The notes under the pieces are model-generated. The model saw nothing but the letters and a program-made list of their open reading frames with translations. It did not search any database and was not told where the DNA came from. A program made the position numbers and the translations under genes. 64,000 bases of DNA from an uncultured Planococcus sp. (lineage in GTDB: Bacteria; Bacillota; Bacilli; Bacillales_A; Planococcaceae): assembly GCA_947502505.1 (NCBI GenBank), contig CANNAE010000002.1, forward strand, positions 496,001-560,000, given 5' to 3'. Below are positions 1 through 9,215 of this stretch, piece by piece (within the stretch, counting starts at the first letter, position 1; every line of letters starts with the position of its first letter).

Positions 1-16
1 CGTTCTTTATGTTCAC

Positions 17-433
17 TTATTCTTCCTCTTCTGCTGCATCTGCTTCCGCTTTTGTTTCATGAACCGTGCTGTGCGGATGTTCAGGCGGGGCGTAGATGGA
101 ATAGATCTTCAACGGCTTATCGCCTGTATTGGTGACATTATGCCATTTGCCTGCGGGGATGAGGATGGCGTAATCGTCTTCTGCTTTTTCTTCAAAACTT
201 AGATTGTCTTCGCTGTCGCCCATCTGCACGAGGCCTTCCCCTTCTTCGATGCGAAGGAATTGGTCGCCGTGTTCATGGACTTCAAGCCCGATGTCATCGC
301 CTGCTGCGATGCTCATCAATGTCACCTGCAAGTTTTTCCCGGTCCAAAGAGCGGTCCGGAACGTCTCATTTTGTTTAGTCGCTTCTTCGATATTGACGAC
401 CAATGATTCAGCGCCATAATCTTTCAATTCCAT
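17..433 (-). CDS. cupin domain protein
   Basis: A 138-residue single-domain cupin, probably cytoplasmic. The metal-binding pattern is visible as H53 and H55 in a VHEHGDQ stretch and H98 in PAGKWHNV; the usual glutamate four residues after the second His appears as Q59. The C-terminus is a very acidic tail (EADAAEEEE). The start follows a clear GGAGGAGG ribosome binding site. Small cupins of this shape bind a metal and either catalyse simple reactions or bind small molecules; the substrate cannot be read from the sequence. It lies downstream of and in the same direction as the ferredoxin-NADP reductase gene, 70 bp away, so co-transcription is possible. Confidence 0.85.
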   Translation of the reverse strand: MELKDYGAESLVVNIEEATKQNETFRTALWTGKNLQVTLMSIAAGDDIGLEVHEHGDQFLRIEEGEGLVQMGDSEDNLSFEEKAEDDYAILIPAGKWHNVTNTGDKPLKIYSIYAPPEHPHSTVHETKAEADAAEEEE

Positions 434-503
434 GTGTAGTTCCTCCTCCGATTTGTTGTTCTGCTTTTCTCTACCCTCGAAAAAGCAGGCATAAACAAAC
501 CAC

Positions 504-1553
504 TCAGCGCATCGCTTGTTTTTTCAGCGCCTGGTTGCGGGAGTTGAACACATCGTTGTGGGAAGACACCATCGCGATATTTGCGGCGTCCGGCTCGATG
601 AATTTTTTCGCTTTATTGACAGCGTTGGCAGCATCGGTGAATGTGCCGGCGATCAAATTGAGCTTGCCTTCGTGCTGGAGAATATCGCCTGCCGCAAACA
701 CTCCCGGTACGGAAGTCTCGCTTGCCGGCGTGCCTTGCAAATAGAAGTCGTCTTTCGTTTCCAAATCGAGCGGGCTGTTTTCAAGCAGGCTGGCATCGCG
801 CTCGTAGCCATGGTTGATGACCAGCTGGTCGACCGGCAGCATGCGCCGTTCGCCCGTCACTTGGTTCATCACTTCCACCAGTTCGATGCGGTCGCCGGCA
901 TCTGAAGCCACAAGCCGCGTTATAGCAGAATCCAACAGGCATTCAGCACGGCCTTCAAGCAATTGGCGTACTTGTGCTTCATGCCCGGCCATTTCGGGTT
1001 TACGGTGGACAACATAGACTTTTTCAGCGATCGGCTCGAGCTCATTTGCCCAGTCGACTGCCGAATTGCCGCCTCCCGAAATGAGCACCGTGCTGCCGCG
1101 GAAACGCTCAAGCGTTTTGACCGTATAATTGAGGTTTGCCACTTCAAAGCGTTCGGCACCTTCGATTTGGAGCTTCTGCGGTTTCAGGATGCCGCCGCCG
1201 ACCGCGACGATGATCGATTTCGAGTAATGGACTTCACCCGACGCTCCAGCCAACACAAACAAGCCGTCTTCGTTCTTATTCATGCTTTCCACTTTCTCAT
1301 CCAGGCAGACCGTCGGATCGAAGGTGAGCCCTTGTTCGACCAATTGCGTGATCAGCTGTTCACAACGGATTGGCGTCTGTCCTCCAACGTCCCAGATCAT
1401 TTTTTCCGGATAGACATGAAGCTTGCCGCCAAGACGCGGCTGGAACTCGATAATTTTCGTTTTCATGCCCCGAAGGCCGCTGTAAAAAGCTGAGTACAAG
1501 CCGGCTGGGCCTCCCCCGATGATGGTTACGTCAAAGATGTCGCGATTAGCCAT
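504..1553 (-). CDS. ferredoxin--NADP(+) reductase, thioredoxin-reductase-like (YumC type)
   Basis: A 349-residue flavoprotein. The FAD Rossmann motif GGGPAGLY sits at residues 13-20 and the NADPH motif GGGNSA at about 160-165. The CxxC redox pair of true thioredoxin reductases is absent, and length and ends match the Bacillus YumC family, which moves electrons between NADPH and ferredoxin or flavodoxin. The second FAD motif GVFAAGD is near residue 285. The gene is divergent from a siderophore uptake operon, and its promoter carries a Fur box, so it is probably induced by iron starvation. A role in supplying electrons to reduce imported ferric iron is an inference from this context. Start supported by a GGGGATG-like site 6 bp upstream. 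Confidence 0.9.
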   Translation of the reverse strand: MANRDIFDVTIIGGGPAGLYSAFYSGLRGMKTKIIEFQPRLGGKLHVYPEKMIWDVGGQTPIRCEQLITQLVEQGLTFDPTVCLDEKVESMNKNEDGLFVLAGASGEVHYSKSIIVAVGGGILKPQKLQIEGAERFEVANLNYTVKTLERFRGSTVLISGGGNSAVDWANELEPIAEKVYVVHRKPEMAGHEAQVRQLLEGRAECLLDSAITRLVASDAGDRIELVEVMNQVTGERRMLPVDQLVINHGYERDASLLENSPLDLETKDDFYLQGTPASETSVPGVFAAGDILQHEGKLNLIAGTFTDAANAVNKAKKFIEPDAANIAMVSSHNDVFNSRNQALKKQAMR

Positions 1554-1584
1554 TTTTACATCCCCGTTCTATAGTAAATTCCGA

Positions 1585-1646
1585 TTGACAACGATTCTCA
1601 ATAACTTTATAGTATACATTGTAATGAAAGTGAGAATCATTATCAA
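1585..1646. promoter_or_regulatory. divergent promoters, each with a Fur box
   Basis: On + there is TTGACA (1585-1590), a 17-bp spacer and TATAGT (1608-1613). On - there is TTGATA (1646-1641), a 17-bp spacer and TACAAT (1623-1618). The 7-1-7 Fur consensus TGATAATNATTATCA is matched by TGAGAATCATTATCA (1631-1645, 13 of 14 informative positions), overlapping the - strand -35 box. A weaker copy, TGACAACGATTCTCA (1586-1600), overlaps the + strand -35 box. Iron-bound Fur would repress both the reductase and the ABC transporter operon. Confidence 0.85.
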
Positions 1647-1708
1647 CATTTAACCCAATTTTATTTATTTGCCTCAAAATTACGGTTTAACGAAAAGGAG
1701 GGCTGTCG

Positions 1709-2500
1709 ATGGGACGCCTTTTTACAGAAAACCTGGAAGTCAGCTATGGCGAAAGGAAAATCGTCAAAGGTTTGTCCCTGTCGATTCCAGATAAAAAGAT
1801 CACAGCGATTATCGGGCCGAACGGCTGCGGGAAATCGACCTTTTTGAAAGCGATGACACGTGTCATTCCGCACGAATCGGGCTCGGTCATTCTCGATGGC
1901 CAGCAAATCGCAGAAGAAAAGACAAAGCAATTGGCGAAAAAGCTTGCCATTTTGCCGCAGTCGCCAGAAAACGCGGCCGGCTTGACCGTCGGCGAAATCG
2001 TTTCTTACGGGCGCTTCCCTTACCAAAAAGGATTCGGTAAGCTGAGCGCGCGGGATTATGAAATGATCGACTGGGCGCTCAATGTGACCGGCACGCAATT
2101 TTTCAAATACCATCCCGTGGATGCCTTATCCGGAGGCCAGCGCCAACGTGTCTGGATCGCCATGGCCCTGGCGCAGGAAACCGAAATGATTTTCCTCGAC
2201 GAGCCGACGACTTATCTTGATATGGCCCACCAATTGGAGATTCTGGAGCTTTTACGCGAGCTTAACGCCGATGAAGAACGCACCATCGTCATGGTGCTCC
2301 ACGATTTAAACCACGCCGCCCGCTTCGCCGACCATATCGTCGCGATGAAAGACGGCCAGATCATCAAGGCCGGGTCGCCGGAAGAAGTCATCGTTCCCGA
2401 TGTCCTCCGCGAAGTTTTCCGCATTGATGCAGAAATCGGGCTTGACCCGCGAACACAAAAACCGATTTGCCTAACATACAATTTAATTAAAGGAGCTTAA
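1709..2500 (+). CDS. iron-siderophore ABC transporter, ATP-binding protein
   Basis: A 263-residue ABC ATPase of the FecE/FhuC family that powers ferric-siderophore import at the inner face of the membrane. Walker A is GPNGCGKST (residues 36-44), the signature is LSGGQ (about 140-144), Walker B is IFLDEP (about 161-166) and the switch histidine is in VLHDLNHA. It is the first gene of a four-gene operon behind a Fur box; the binding-protein gene starts 7 bp after its stop. The start has a strong AAGGAGGG site. The siderophore (hydroxamate or catecholate) cannot be decided from the ATPase. Confidence 0.95.
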   Translation: MGRLFTENLEVSYGERKIVKGLSLSIPDKKITAIIGPNGCGKSTFLKAMTRVIPHESGSVILDGQQIAEEKTKQLAKKLAILPQSPENAAGLTVGEIVSYGRFPYQKGFGKLSARDYEMIDWALNVTGTQFFKYHPVDALSGGQRQRVWIAMALAQETEMIFLDEPTTYLDMAHQLEILELLRELNADEERTIVMVLHDLNHAARFADHIVAMKDGQIIKAGSPEEVIVPDVLREVFRIDAEIGLDPRTQKPICLTYNLIKGA

Positions 2501-2507
2501 CCAGATC

Positions 2508-3437
2508 ATGAAAAAATTACTTTTCTTGTCCATCACTTTACTCTTTATGCTGGCGCTTGCCGCTTGCGGATCTTCAGAAGAAACGACAGAGGAAACAGCC
2601 GGTTCGGAAGGCGAAGCAAGCGGATCCGACACCATCCAATACGAATCAGAAAACGGTACAGTGGAAGTCCCTGCTGACCCGCAGCGCGTCGTGGCCTTGG
2701 CTTATGGCGGAAACGTCATGTCGCTTGATGTGCCGCTTGCCGGCATCGACGCTTGGGCGATTGACAACCCGAACTACGAGCCTTATTTGGACGGCGTAGA
2801 GGAAGTATCGGAAGAGAACCTGGAGAAAATCATCGAATTGGACCCGGATTTGATCATCGGCTATTCAACGCTTCAAAACATCGACAAATTGGAGCAAATC
2901 GCACCGACTGTCACTTACACTTACGGCAAAGTCGACTATTTGACACAGCACCTGGAAATCGGGAAACTATTGAATAAAGAAGACGAAGCCCAAGCATATG
3001 TTGACGACTTTAAAGAACGCGCACAAGCGGCCGGCGAAGAAGTCAAAGCGGAAATCGGCGAAGATGCAACTGTATCTGTCATCGAGAACTTCGATAAGCA
3101 ATTGTATGTTTTCGGCGATAACTGGGGCCGCGGCACAGAAATCCTGTATCAGGAAATGGGTTTGAACATGCCGGAAAAAGTAAAAGAAATGGCGCTTACT
3201 GACGGATTCTACGCATTGTCGCAAGAAGTCCTCCCTGAATACATGGGCGATTACGTCATTTTTAGCAAAGACTCCGAACAGGATAACTCATTCCAGGAAA
3301 CGGATCTTTACCAAAACACGCCAGCTGTAAAGAACGACCAAGTATTTGAAGCGGATGCGAAGAAATTGTACTTCAACGACCCAATTTCGCTCGATTACCA
3401 ACTTGAGTTCTTCCAGGAAAAATTCCTTGGCCAATAA
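2508..3437 (+). CDS. iron-siderophore ABC transporter substrate-binding lipoprotein
   Basis: A 309-residue lipoprotein. The signal peptide ends in the lipobox LAAC with the lipidated cysteine at residue 20, followed by a Ser/Glu/Thr-rich linker. The mature part is a class III periplasmic-binding (BtuF/FhuD-like) fold with VPADPQRVVAL and LEKIIELDPDLIIG, typical of the helical-backbone siderophore binders. It is followed by a terminator hairpin before the permease genes, which could raise the binding-protein to permease ratio. A close paralogue without permease is encoded at 32967-33899; both share the stretch GTEILYQEMGLNMPEKV. Confidence 0.93.
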   Translation: MKKLLFLSITLLFMLALAACGSSEETTEETAGSEGEASGSDTIQYESENGTVEVPADPQRVVALAYGGNVMSLDVPLAGIDAWAIDNPNYEPYLDGVEEVSEENLEKIIELDPDLIIGYSTLQNIDKLEQIAPTVTYTYGKVDYLTQHLEIGKLLNKEDEAQAYVDDFKERAQAAGEEVKAEIGEDATVSVIENFDKQLYVFGDNWGRGTEILYQEMGLNMPEKVKEMALTDGFYALSQEVLPEYMGDYVIFSKDSEQDNSFQETDLYQNTPAVKNDQVFEADAKKLYFNDPISLDYQLEFFQEKFLGQ

Positions 3438-3441
3438 TCAC

Positions 3442-3471
3442 AAAAGGGATTCTGCGCAGCGGAATCCCTTT
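3442..3471 (+). terminator. internal stem-loop terminator/attenuator
   Basis: AAAGGGATTC and GGAATCCCTTT pair around a short GC loop, followed by a weak T tract. It lies between the binding-protein gene and the permease genes of one apparent operon, so it probably causes partial termination or protects the upstream mRNA from decay. Confidence 0.7.
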
Positions 3472-3499
3472 ATCCTTTCTATAGAAAAGATGATGATGC

Positions 3500-4498
3500 A
3501 TGCGTTATAATGCCCGTTTTTCATACATATTTGGAATTAGCTTGCTGGCCCTTGTGCTGGCTTTTGTTGTGTCGATGGTCTTTGGCGCTGCTGATGTCAG
3601 CCTGAAAAACTTATGGCTGGCGCTGTTTTCCGACAGCACCGGACAACAGATTTCGATTATCCAGGAAATTCGCTTGCCGCGTGAAGTAGCTGCGATTTTT
3701 GTGGGGGCCGCACTCGCCGTGTCAGGCGCCATCATGCAAGGCATGACCCGCAACCCGCTGGCAGACCCGGGATTGCTCGGTTTGACGGCTGGCGCCAACG
3801 CAGCACTCGCCGCGACTTTGGCATTCATCCCCGGTGCCAATTATTTTGGCATCATGATCGCCTGCTTTATTGGCGCAGCGATAGGCGCGGGCCTGGTTTT
3901 CGGCATCGGGGCTTCACGGCGCGGCGGCTTTTCGCCATTTCGTATCGTCCTCGCCGGGGCCGCCGTCTCGGCCTTTTTGACCGCCATTGCTGAAGCGATC
4001 GGCTTGCTGTTTAAAATCTCCAAAGACGTTTCCATGTGGACCGCCGGCGGCTTGATCGGCACCTCTTGGGGGCAGTTGGAGATTATCGTTCCGTTTATCA
4101 CCGTCGCCTTGTTTGTCGCTTTGCTGCTATCCCGCCAACTGGCGGTCTTGAGCTTAAGCGAGGAAGCGGCGATCGGGCTTGGCCAAAAGACCGGCCAGAT
4201 CAAAGCGATGCTATTTGTCGTCGTTACCTTGCTTGCCGGCGCTGCAGTAGCGTTAGCCGGCAACTTGGCGTTTATCGGCTTGATGATCCCGCATATCGTC
4301 CGCGTGATCGTCGGCAGCGATTACCGCTTCATCATCCCGATGTCGGCTGTCACGGGTGCCATTTTCATGCTGCTCGCCGACTTGTTCGGCCGCACGGTCA
4401 ATGCGCCATTTGAAACGCCGGTCGCAGCGGTGGTCGCCATGCTCGGCTTGCCGTTCTTCCTGCTGATTGTCCGTAAAGGTGGAGGTGCGTTCACATGA
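3500..4498 (+). CDS. iron-siderophore ABC transporter permease (FecCD family)
   Basis: A 332-residue polytopic membrane protein with about nine to ten hydrophobic segments. The FecCD family signature is visible: LPREVAAIFVGAALAVSGA near residue 55, QGMTRNPLADPGLLG soon after, and GNLAFIGLMIPHIVR (the loop that contacts the ATPase) near residue 255. It forms a heterodimeric channel with the next gene product. Its stop overlaps the next start by 4 bp (ATGA), indicating translational coupling. The start is preceded by a weak GA-rich site (AGAAAAGATGATG). Confidence 0.93.
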   Translation: MRYNARFSYIFGISLLALVLAFVVSMVFGAADVSLKNLWLALFSDSTGQQISIIQEIRLPREVAAIFVGAALAVSGAIMQGMTRNPLADPGLLGLTAGANAALAATLAFIPGANYFGIMIACFIGAAIGAGLVFGIGASRRGGFSPFRIVLAGAAVSAFLTAIAEAIGLLFKISKDVSMWTAGGLIGTSWGQLEIIVPFITVALFVALLLSRQLAVLSLSEEAAIGLGQKTGQIKAMLFVVVTLLAGAAVALAGNLAFIGLMIPHIVRVIVGSDYRFIIPMSAVTGAIFMLLADLFGRTVNAPFETPVAAVVAMLGLPFFLLIVRKGGGAFT

Positions 4499-5502
4499 TC
4501 CAGCAACATTTGATCCGCAAGCAACGCATCACATTACTCGTACTCGCCATCGTCATCGTGATTACCGCAGTCTTGAGTTTAGGACTTGGCTATTCCACGC
4601 TCGGTTTCGGCCGGATTGTGCCTGTGCTGCTGGGACAAGGCGATTTCAAAGAAGAATTCGTACTGTATTCCATCCGCATGCCGCGCTTGCTCATTACTTT
4701 CCTTGCCGGGATGGCGCTTGCGTTATCGGGAGCCGTCCTGCAAAGCATCACGCGCAATGATTTGGCAGATCCCGGCATCATCGGCATCAATTCAGGCGCT
4801 GGGCTCGCCATTGCCATTTTCTTTTTGTTCATCCCGGTAGAGCCGGGCTCATTTGCTTTCTTGATGCCGTTCGTCGCATTCGTCGGCGCATTTATCACGG
4901 CGATTTTGATTTATTTGTTTTCCCGTGATCCGCGCACAGGCCTCCAACCGGTCCGGCTCGTCTTAGTGGGGATCGGGTTTTCAATGGCATTATCCGGCGT
5001 CATGATTGTCTTGATTTCATCCGCCGACCGGGAAAAAGTGGATTTCATCGCCCAGTGGCTCGCAGGTTCCATTTGGGGAACGGATTGGCCGTTTATCCTG
5101 GCACTCCTCCCTTGGCTTGTGGTGTTGATTCCGTTCGTGCTGTATAAAGCGAACCGGCTGAACATTCTCGGGCTTGGCGAATCGGCCGCCATCGGGCTCG
5201 GGCTCGATATCGGCAAAGAGCGCGCCGTATTGCTCCTTGCAGCCGTTGCGCTCGCTGCCGCTGCGGTGTCCGTCACCGGCAGCATCGCCTTTATCGGCTT
5301 AATGGCCCCTCACCTCGCAAAAGCGCTGGTCGGGCCGCGCCATCAATTATTCCTGCCCGTTGCGATTCTCCTGGGCGGCTGGCTATTGCTTGCCGCGGAT
5401 ACGATCGGCCGCAATTTGCTGGAACCGTCGGGCATTCCGGCTGGCGTCATGGCCGCATTGATCGGCGCACCGTATTTTGTTTACTTATTGATGAAGAAAT
5501 GA
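4495..5502 (+). CDS. iron-siderophore ABC transporter permease (FecCD family), second subunit
   Basis: A 335-residue FecCD permease, partner of the preceding gene, with which it overlaps by ATGA. Hydrophobic helices run through the length; family motifs are RMPRLLITFLAGMALALSGA near residue 62, QSITRNDLADPGIIGI next to it, and GSIAFIGLMAPHLAK near residue 260. Its start lies inside the previous gene with GGTGGAGG upstream. It ends the operon just before a strong bidirectional terminator. The two-permease arrangement matches Feu/Yfh/Yfm-type systems; the siderophore is not identifiable. Confidence 0.93.
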   Translation: MIQQHLIRKQRITLLVLAIVIVITAVLSLGLGYSTLGFGRIVPVLLGQGDFKEEFVLYSIRMPRLLITFLAGMALALSGAVLQSITRNDLADPGIIGINSGAGLAIAIFFLFIPVEPGSFAFLMPFVAFVGAFITAILIYLFSRDPRTGLQPVRLVLVGIGFSMALSGVMIVLISSADREKVDFIAQWLAGSIWGTDWPFILALLPWLVVLIPFVLYKANRLNILGLGESAAIGLGLDIGKERAVLLLAAVALAAAAVSVTGSIAFIGLMAPHLAKALVGPRHQLFLPVAILLGGWLLLAADTIGRNLLEPSGIPAGVMAALIGAPYFVYLLMKK

Positions 5503-5504
5503 AG

Positions 5505-5543
5505 AAAAGGCTCATGCCCCGCTTTCGGGACATGAGCCTTTTT
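5505..5543. terminator. bidirectional intrinsic terminator
   Basis: AAAAGGCTCATG and CATGAGCCTTTTT form a stem with further pairing toward a short loop, with A and T tracts at either end. It separates the convergent iron permease and nhaC genes and can serve both. Confidence 0.9.
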
Positions 5544-5550
5544 CGCATTG

Positions 5551-7020
5551 TTATACCGGTTCTTGCTGCGCATCCATTTCCATGCGCGCTTCGCGGTCTT
5601 TGAGTTTCTGCATTTCCTCATCGGTCATGAATTCGACTTTCCAGCCGAGGAACGCCATGAGGATGGCGATGATCGGCACTGAGTAATTCAATACCGCGTA
5701 CGGTGCATAGGCGAATGGATGGACGGCAAGCGTCGCCAGGATGAACACGCCGCATGTATTCCACGGAACGAACGGCGAGGTGATCGTCCCGCCGTCTTCC
5801 AGCGCACGAGACAGGTTTTTCGAATGCAAACCTTGATCCTGGTAAGCCCGCGCATACATGCGTCCAGGCAATAGAATCGAAATATACTGCTCAGATGCCG
5901 TGACATTCGTCAAGAAAGCGGAGGCAACCGTTGCAGCAATCAGGCTGCCGGCTGTTTTTGCCAGCATCAAGATCTTGGTGACGATCGATTTCAGCATGCC
6001 CGTATGCTCTAATACGCCTCCGAAAGTCATGGCGAAAATCGTCAAGGAGATAACGAACATCATCGAGTCAATGCCGCCTCGATTGAACAAGGAATCGACC
6101 ACTTCATTGCCGGACGTAATGACATAGCCGTCATGCAGCGCATTGACCGCTTCTGCGACCGACCCTCCTTGCACCAATATATGGCACAGCCAGCCGAGCA
6201 CGATGCCGATGCCGAGCGCCGGCAATGCCGGAACTTTCTTCATGACCAATACGATGACCGCTAGAGGCACCAACAAAAGCCACGGCGAAATGACAAAATT
6301 GTCTTCAAGCGATGCCAGAATGGTATTGATATTGCCGCTGTCGACTGAGTTTCCGGCAAATTGGCGCCCAAGGAAAAAGTAAGCGCCAAGGGCAATGACC
6401 ATGCCCGGGATGGTCGTGTAGATCATGTGGCGGATGTGGACGAATAAATTGGTGTTCGTGACCCCTGCCGCCAAGTTCGTCGTGTCCGACAGCGGCGACA
6501 TCTTGTCGCCAAAATAGGAACCCGAAATGACCGCTCCGGCGACCATTGCTGCCGGAATCCCCATGCTCGCGCCGATACCCATTCCAGCGATGCCAACGGT
6601 GCCCATCGTTGACCAGGAACTGCCGATCGCTCCGGCAACCAATGCGCAGATCAAACAGATGGTGACGAGGAATAAAGACGGCGTAATGATTTTCAAGCCA
6701 TAATAAATCATCGTTGCGACGATGCCCCCTCCGATCCATGAAGCGATGATCATGCCGACCATGATAATGATGACTAAAGCCGGAAGCGCGAGGCGGATTC
6801 CTTTATAGGCCCCTTCTTCGATCATATGCCAGCGGTACCCCAACCGCCAGGCGATAATGACCGCAATGCTTGTGCCGAGAAGCAAGGGAATATGCGGGCT
6901 CCCCTCAAAAATGATGATCGTGACAGCCATGGCCGCCACCATGAAAACCAACGGCAGCAAAGCCAGCCAAAAAGGCACTTCGATCTCCTGCTGTTTCGGG
7001 CGTTTCTTATCCTCTGTCAT
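5551..7020 (-). CDS. nhaC: Na+/H+ antiporter, NhaC family
   Basis: A 489-residue integral membrane protein with about eleven to twelve hydrophobic segments. NhaC-type features are the GSSWSTMGTVG stretch, the ISGSYFGDKMSPLSDTTNLAAG motif in the middle, and TNVTASEQYISILLPGRMY with EDGGTITSPFVPWNTCG near the C-terminus. Members exchange Na+ (some also malate/lactate, as MleN) for protons and support pH and salt homeostasis. MleN is the closest alternative; the sequence alone does not separate Na+/H+ from malate-Na+/lactate-H+ exchange. Monocistronic, ending at the shared terminator. Confidence 0.9.
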   Translation of the reverse strand: MTEDKKRPKQQEIEVPFWLALLPLVFMVAAMAVTIIIFEGSPHIPLLLGTSIAVIIAWRLGYRWHMIEEGAYKGIRLALPALVIIIMVGMIIASWIGGGIVATMIYYGLKIITPSLFLVTICLICALVAGAIGSSWSTMGTVGIAGMGIGASMGIPAAMVAGAVISGSYFGDKMSPLSDTTNLAAGVTNTNLFVHIRHMIYTTIPGMVIALGAYFFLGRQFAGNSVDSGNINTILASLEDNFVISPWLLLVPLAVIVLVMKKVPALPALGIGIVLGWLCHILVQGGSVAEAVNALHDGYVITSGNEVVDSLFNRGGIDSMMFVISLTIFAMTFGGVLEHTGMLKSIVTKILMLAKTAGSLIAATVASAFLTNVTASEQYISILLPGRMYARAYQDQGLHSKNLSRALEDGGTITSPFVPWNTCGVFILATLAVHPFAYAPYAVLNYSVPIIAILMAFLGWKVEFMTDEEMQKLKDREARMEMDAQQEPV

Positions 7021-7223
7021 ATTCTCTAACCCCTTTGTATAGATGGAATAAATGCTTGTATTTATTTTGCCACTATACTGATTTTCGCGCCATATAAATT
7101 TTCAGATTACATCGATTTTTCGGAATTCGGAATAGTTCAAAGCAGGATTCTCGCTTGCCCGCCTCGAAGTGTAAACATATTGCCTACGATCCGGCATCCT
7201 GTTATGGAAAGGGGAAGATGCAC

Positions 7224-7760
7224 ATGGGAAAACTGACTGTGTCGATGTATGTGACACTCGATGGCGTCATGGAAGAGCCATCTTGGATAGCCGCCTATTG
7301 GGACGATGAACTTGCCCAGTTTCAGCTAGGCCAGCTTTACGGCAACGACGCCTTGCTGCTCGGGCGGGTCACGTACGAAGGATTTGCTGCCACTTGGCCG
7401 ACCGCAGAAGATGAACATGGGTTTGCAAACCGCATGAACGAAATCCCGAAATACGTCGTATCGCACACGCTGACGCGAACCGAGTGGAACGCGCGCCTGA
7501 TCAACCATGATTTTGTTGGGGAAATCAAAAAACTGAAGAAAACCGGCCAGCGCTTGCTCGTCTACGGCAGCGCAGAGCTTATCGATACCTTGATCGAACA
7601 TGATTTAGTCGATGAATTGCATTTGATGACTTTCCCGCTGCTCTTGGGGGAAGGAAAAAAACTGTTTCGTGATGGCGTCTCGCCAAAAGCTTTCAAACTG
7701 CTCAATAGCTTTTCGACCGATCAAGGCGTCTTAATCGCCAATTATGCGCCTGAGCGATAA
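7224..7760 (+). CDS. dihydrofolate-reductase family protein (RibD C-terminal-like)
   Basis: A 178-residue protein of the DHFR/RibD-C superfamily, not canonical FolA. It begins MGKLTVSMYVTLDGVMEEP, with LLGRVTYEGFAATWP and a C-terminal VDELHLMTFPLLLGEGKKLF block; these recur in the YwjB/YyaP type of small reductase. The ATG at 7224 is chosen because GGAAAGGGGAAG lies at a suitable distance; an in-frame ATG at 7218 and a longer form from 7155 are possible but less likely. The family uses NADPH, but substrates are mostly unknown. Followed by mgtE in the same direction about 108 bp downstream. Confidence 0.85.
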   Translation: MGKLTVSMYVTLDGVMEEPSWIAAYWDDELAQFQLGQLYGNDALLLGRVTYEGFAATWPTAEDEHGFANRMNEIPKYVVSHTLTRTEWNARLINHDFVGEIKKLKKTGQRLLVYGSAELIDTLIEHDLVDELHLMTFPLLLGEGKKLFRDGVSPKAFKLLNSFSTDQGVLIANYAPER

Positions 7761-7868
7761 TGGCTAAGTTTTATCCCGACACCGAGCTTGCCCGCCTCCC
7801 TTTTGGGGAAAGAAGAAATGAGGCCGTTCCCTGTATATGGCCACCCCGGAAGGAGCTGCCGTCTTGCG

Positions 7869-9215
7869 ATGACAGAAAATGAAATCACATTAGCCTTGAT
7901 CCAGTCCTTAAAAGAGGGGCGCGCGCAAGACTTCCAGCACATACTCGATGAGCTGCAGCCTTATGACATCGCCGTCCAATACCGCCACTTGCCCGAAAAG
8001 CACCGCGAACGCTTCCTGCTTCATCTAACGGTCCGCCAATTGACCGAGCTCATGCAGGAGATTCACCGCAATGACCAAGTCCGTTTGCTTGAGCGGATGT
8101 CGGTCAGCCAGTCGGCCAAAGTGCTCGACTTGATGGACAATGACGATCTCGTTTCCTTACTGTCGGATCTGGAGCCGACGATGATCGAAGAACTCTTGTC
8201 GCGCATGGACCGCGAAGAGTCTTCCTATATCCAAAAAACCATGAAATATCCCCCGGAAACCGCGGGACGCATCATGAATAATCGCTACGTTTGGATTCCA
8301 CGCTATTACACGATCCGTGAAGCCATCGATAAAATTCGCGACTTCGCGGAAATTGCCGAGTACTTGAACTATTTATATGTCGTCGATGAAGATAAGAAAC
8401 TGCTTGGAGTCGTCTCTTATAAAGACTTGATCCTCGGCGAACTCGATGAACAAATCGACGATGTCATGTATACGCGCGTCGTGAAAGTCGATGCCTTGAC
8501 TGACCAGGAAGAAGCCGCTGATATTATCGGGCGCTACGATTTCATCACCTTGCCGGTCGTTGATACGGAAAACCGGCTGCTCGGCATCATCACCGTCGAT
8601 GATGTCATTGATGTCGTGCTGCAGGAAGCGAATGAAGATATTGAAAAGCTTTCCGCGTCCGGTAAATCCATCGATTTTGAGACCCCGCCTTTTGTGGCGG
8701 CTTACCGCCGTTTGCCTTGGTTGATTTTACTATTGTTCATCGGACTCATCTCCGGCGGCATCATCAGCCGCTTTGAAGACACCTTGCAGACGGTTGTCGC
8801 CTTGGCATTTTTCATGCCGATGATTGCCGGCATGACCGGTAATACCGGCACCCAGTCGCTCGCCGTCGTCGTACGCGGGCTGGTCGGCCAAAAACCCGAT
8901 AAAAAAGGGACCATCAAGCTCATTTTGCGCGAGTTATGGGTCGGCCTTATCATCGGTATCACCTGTGCCGTGTTAATCATGATCATTGCCTATGTGTGGC
9001 AAGGCAGTGTGATACTTGGGCTGGTCGTCGGCAGTTCGCTGCTGTTGACTTTGATTATCGGCACGCTCGCCGGCACCATCATCCCGCTTATCCTCTACCG
9101 CCTGAAAATAGACCCGGCGGTTGCATCCGGGCCATTAATTACCACCATTAATGATATTTTCTCGTTGCTTATTTATTTCGGGCTTGCTTCGCTGTTCATC
9201 TCCCGTTTGATGTGA
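7869..9215 (+). CDS. mgtE: magnesium transporter MgtE
   Basis: A 448-residue Mg2+ channel. The N-terminal helical domain (about residues 1-130, superhelical repeats such as LSDLEPTMIEELLSRMD) is followed by tandem CBS domains (about 135-255) and five transmembrane helices. The pore region shows MPMIAGMTGNTGTQS, the conserved MgtE TM signature. The ATG at 7869 is preferred over an upstream in-frame ATG at 7788: translation from 7788 would add a non-homologous leader, and AAGGAG lies upstream of 7869. In the family the CBS/N domains close the pore when cytosolic Mg2+ is high. No M-box riboswitch was recognised upstream. Confidence 0.93.
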   Translation: MTENEITLALIQSLKEGRAQDFQHILDELQPYDIAVQYRHLPEKHRERFLLHLTVRQLTELMQEIHRNDQVRLLERMSVSQSAKVLDLMDNDDLVSLLSDLEPTMIEELLSRMDREESSYIQKTMKYPPETAGRIMNNRYVWIPRYYTIREAIDKIRDFAEIAEYLNYLYVVDEDKKLLGVVSYKDLILGELDEQIDDVMYTRVVKVDALTDQEEAADIIGRYDFITLPVVDTENRLLGIITVDDVIDVVLQEANEDIEKLSASGKSIDFETPPFVAAYRRLPWLILLLFIGLISGGIISRFEDTLQTVVALAFFMPMIAGMTGNTGTQSLAVVVRGLVGQKPDKKGTIKLILRELWVGLIIGITCAVLIMIIAYVWQGSVILGLVVGSSLLLTLIIGTLAGTIIPLILYRLKIDPAVASGPLITTINDIFSLLIYFGLASLFISRLM

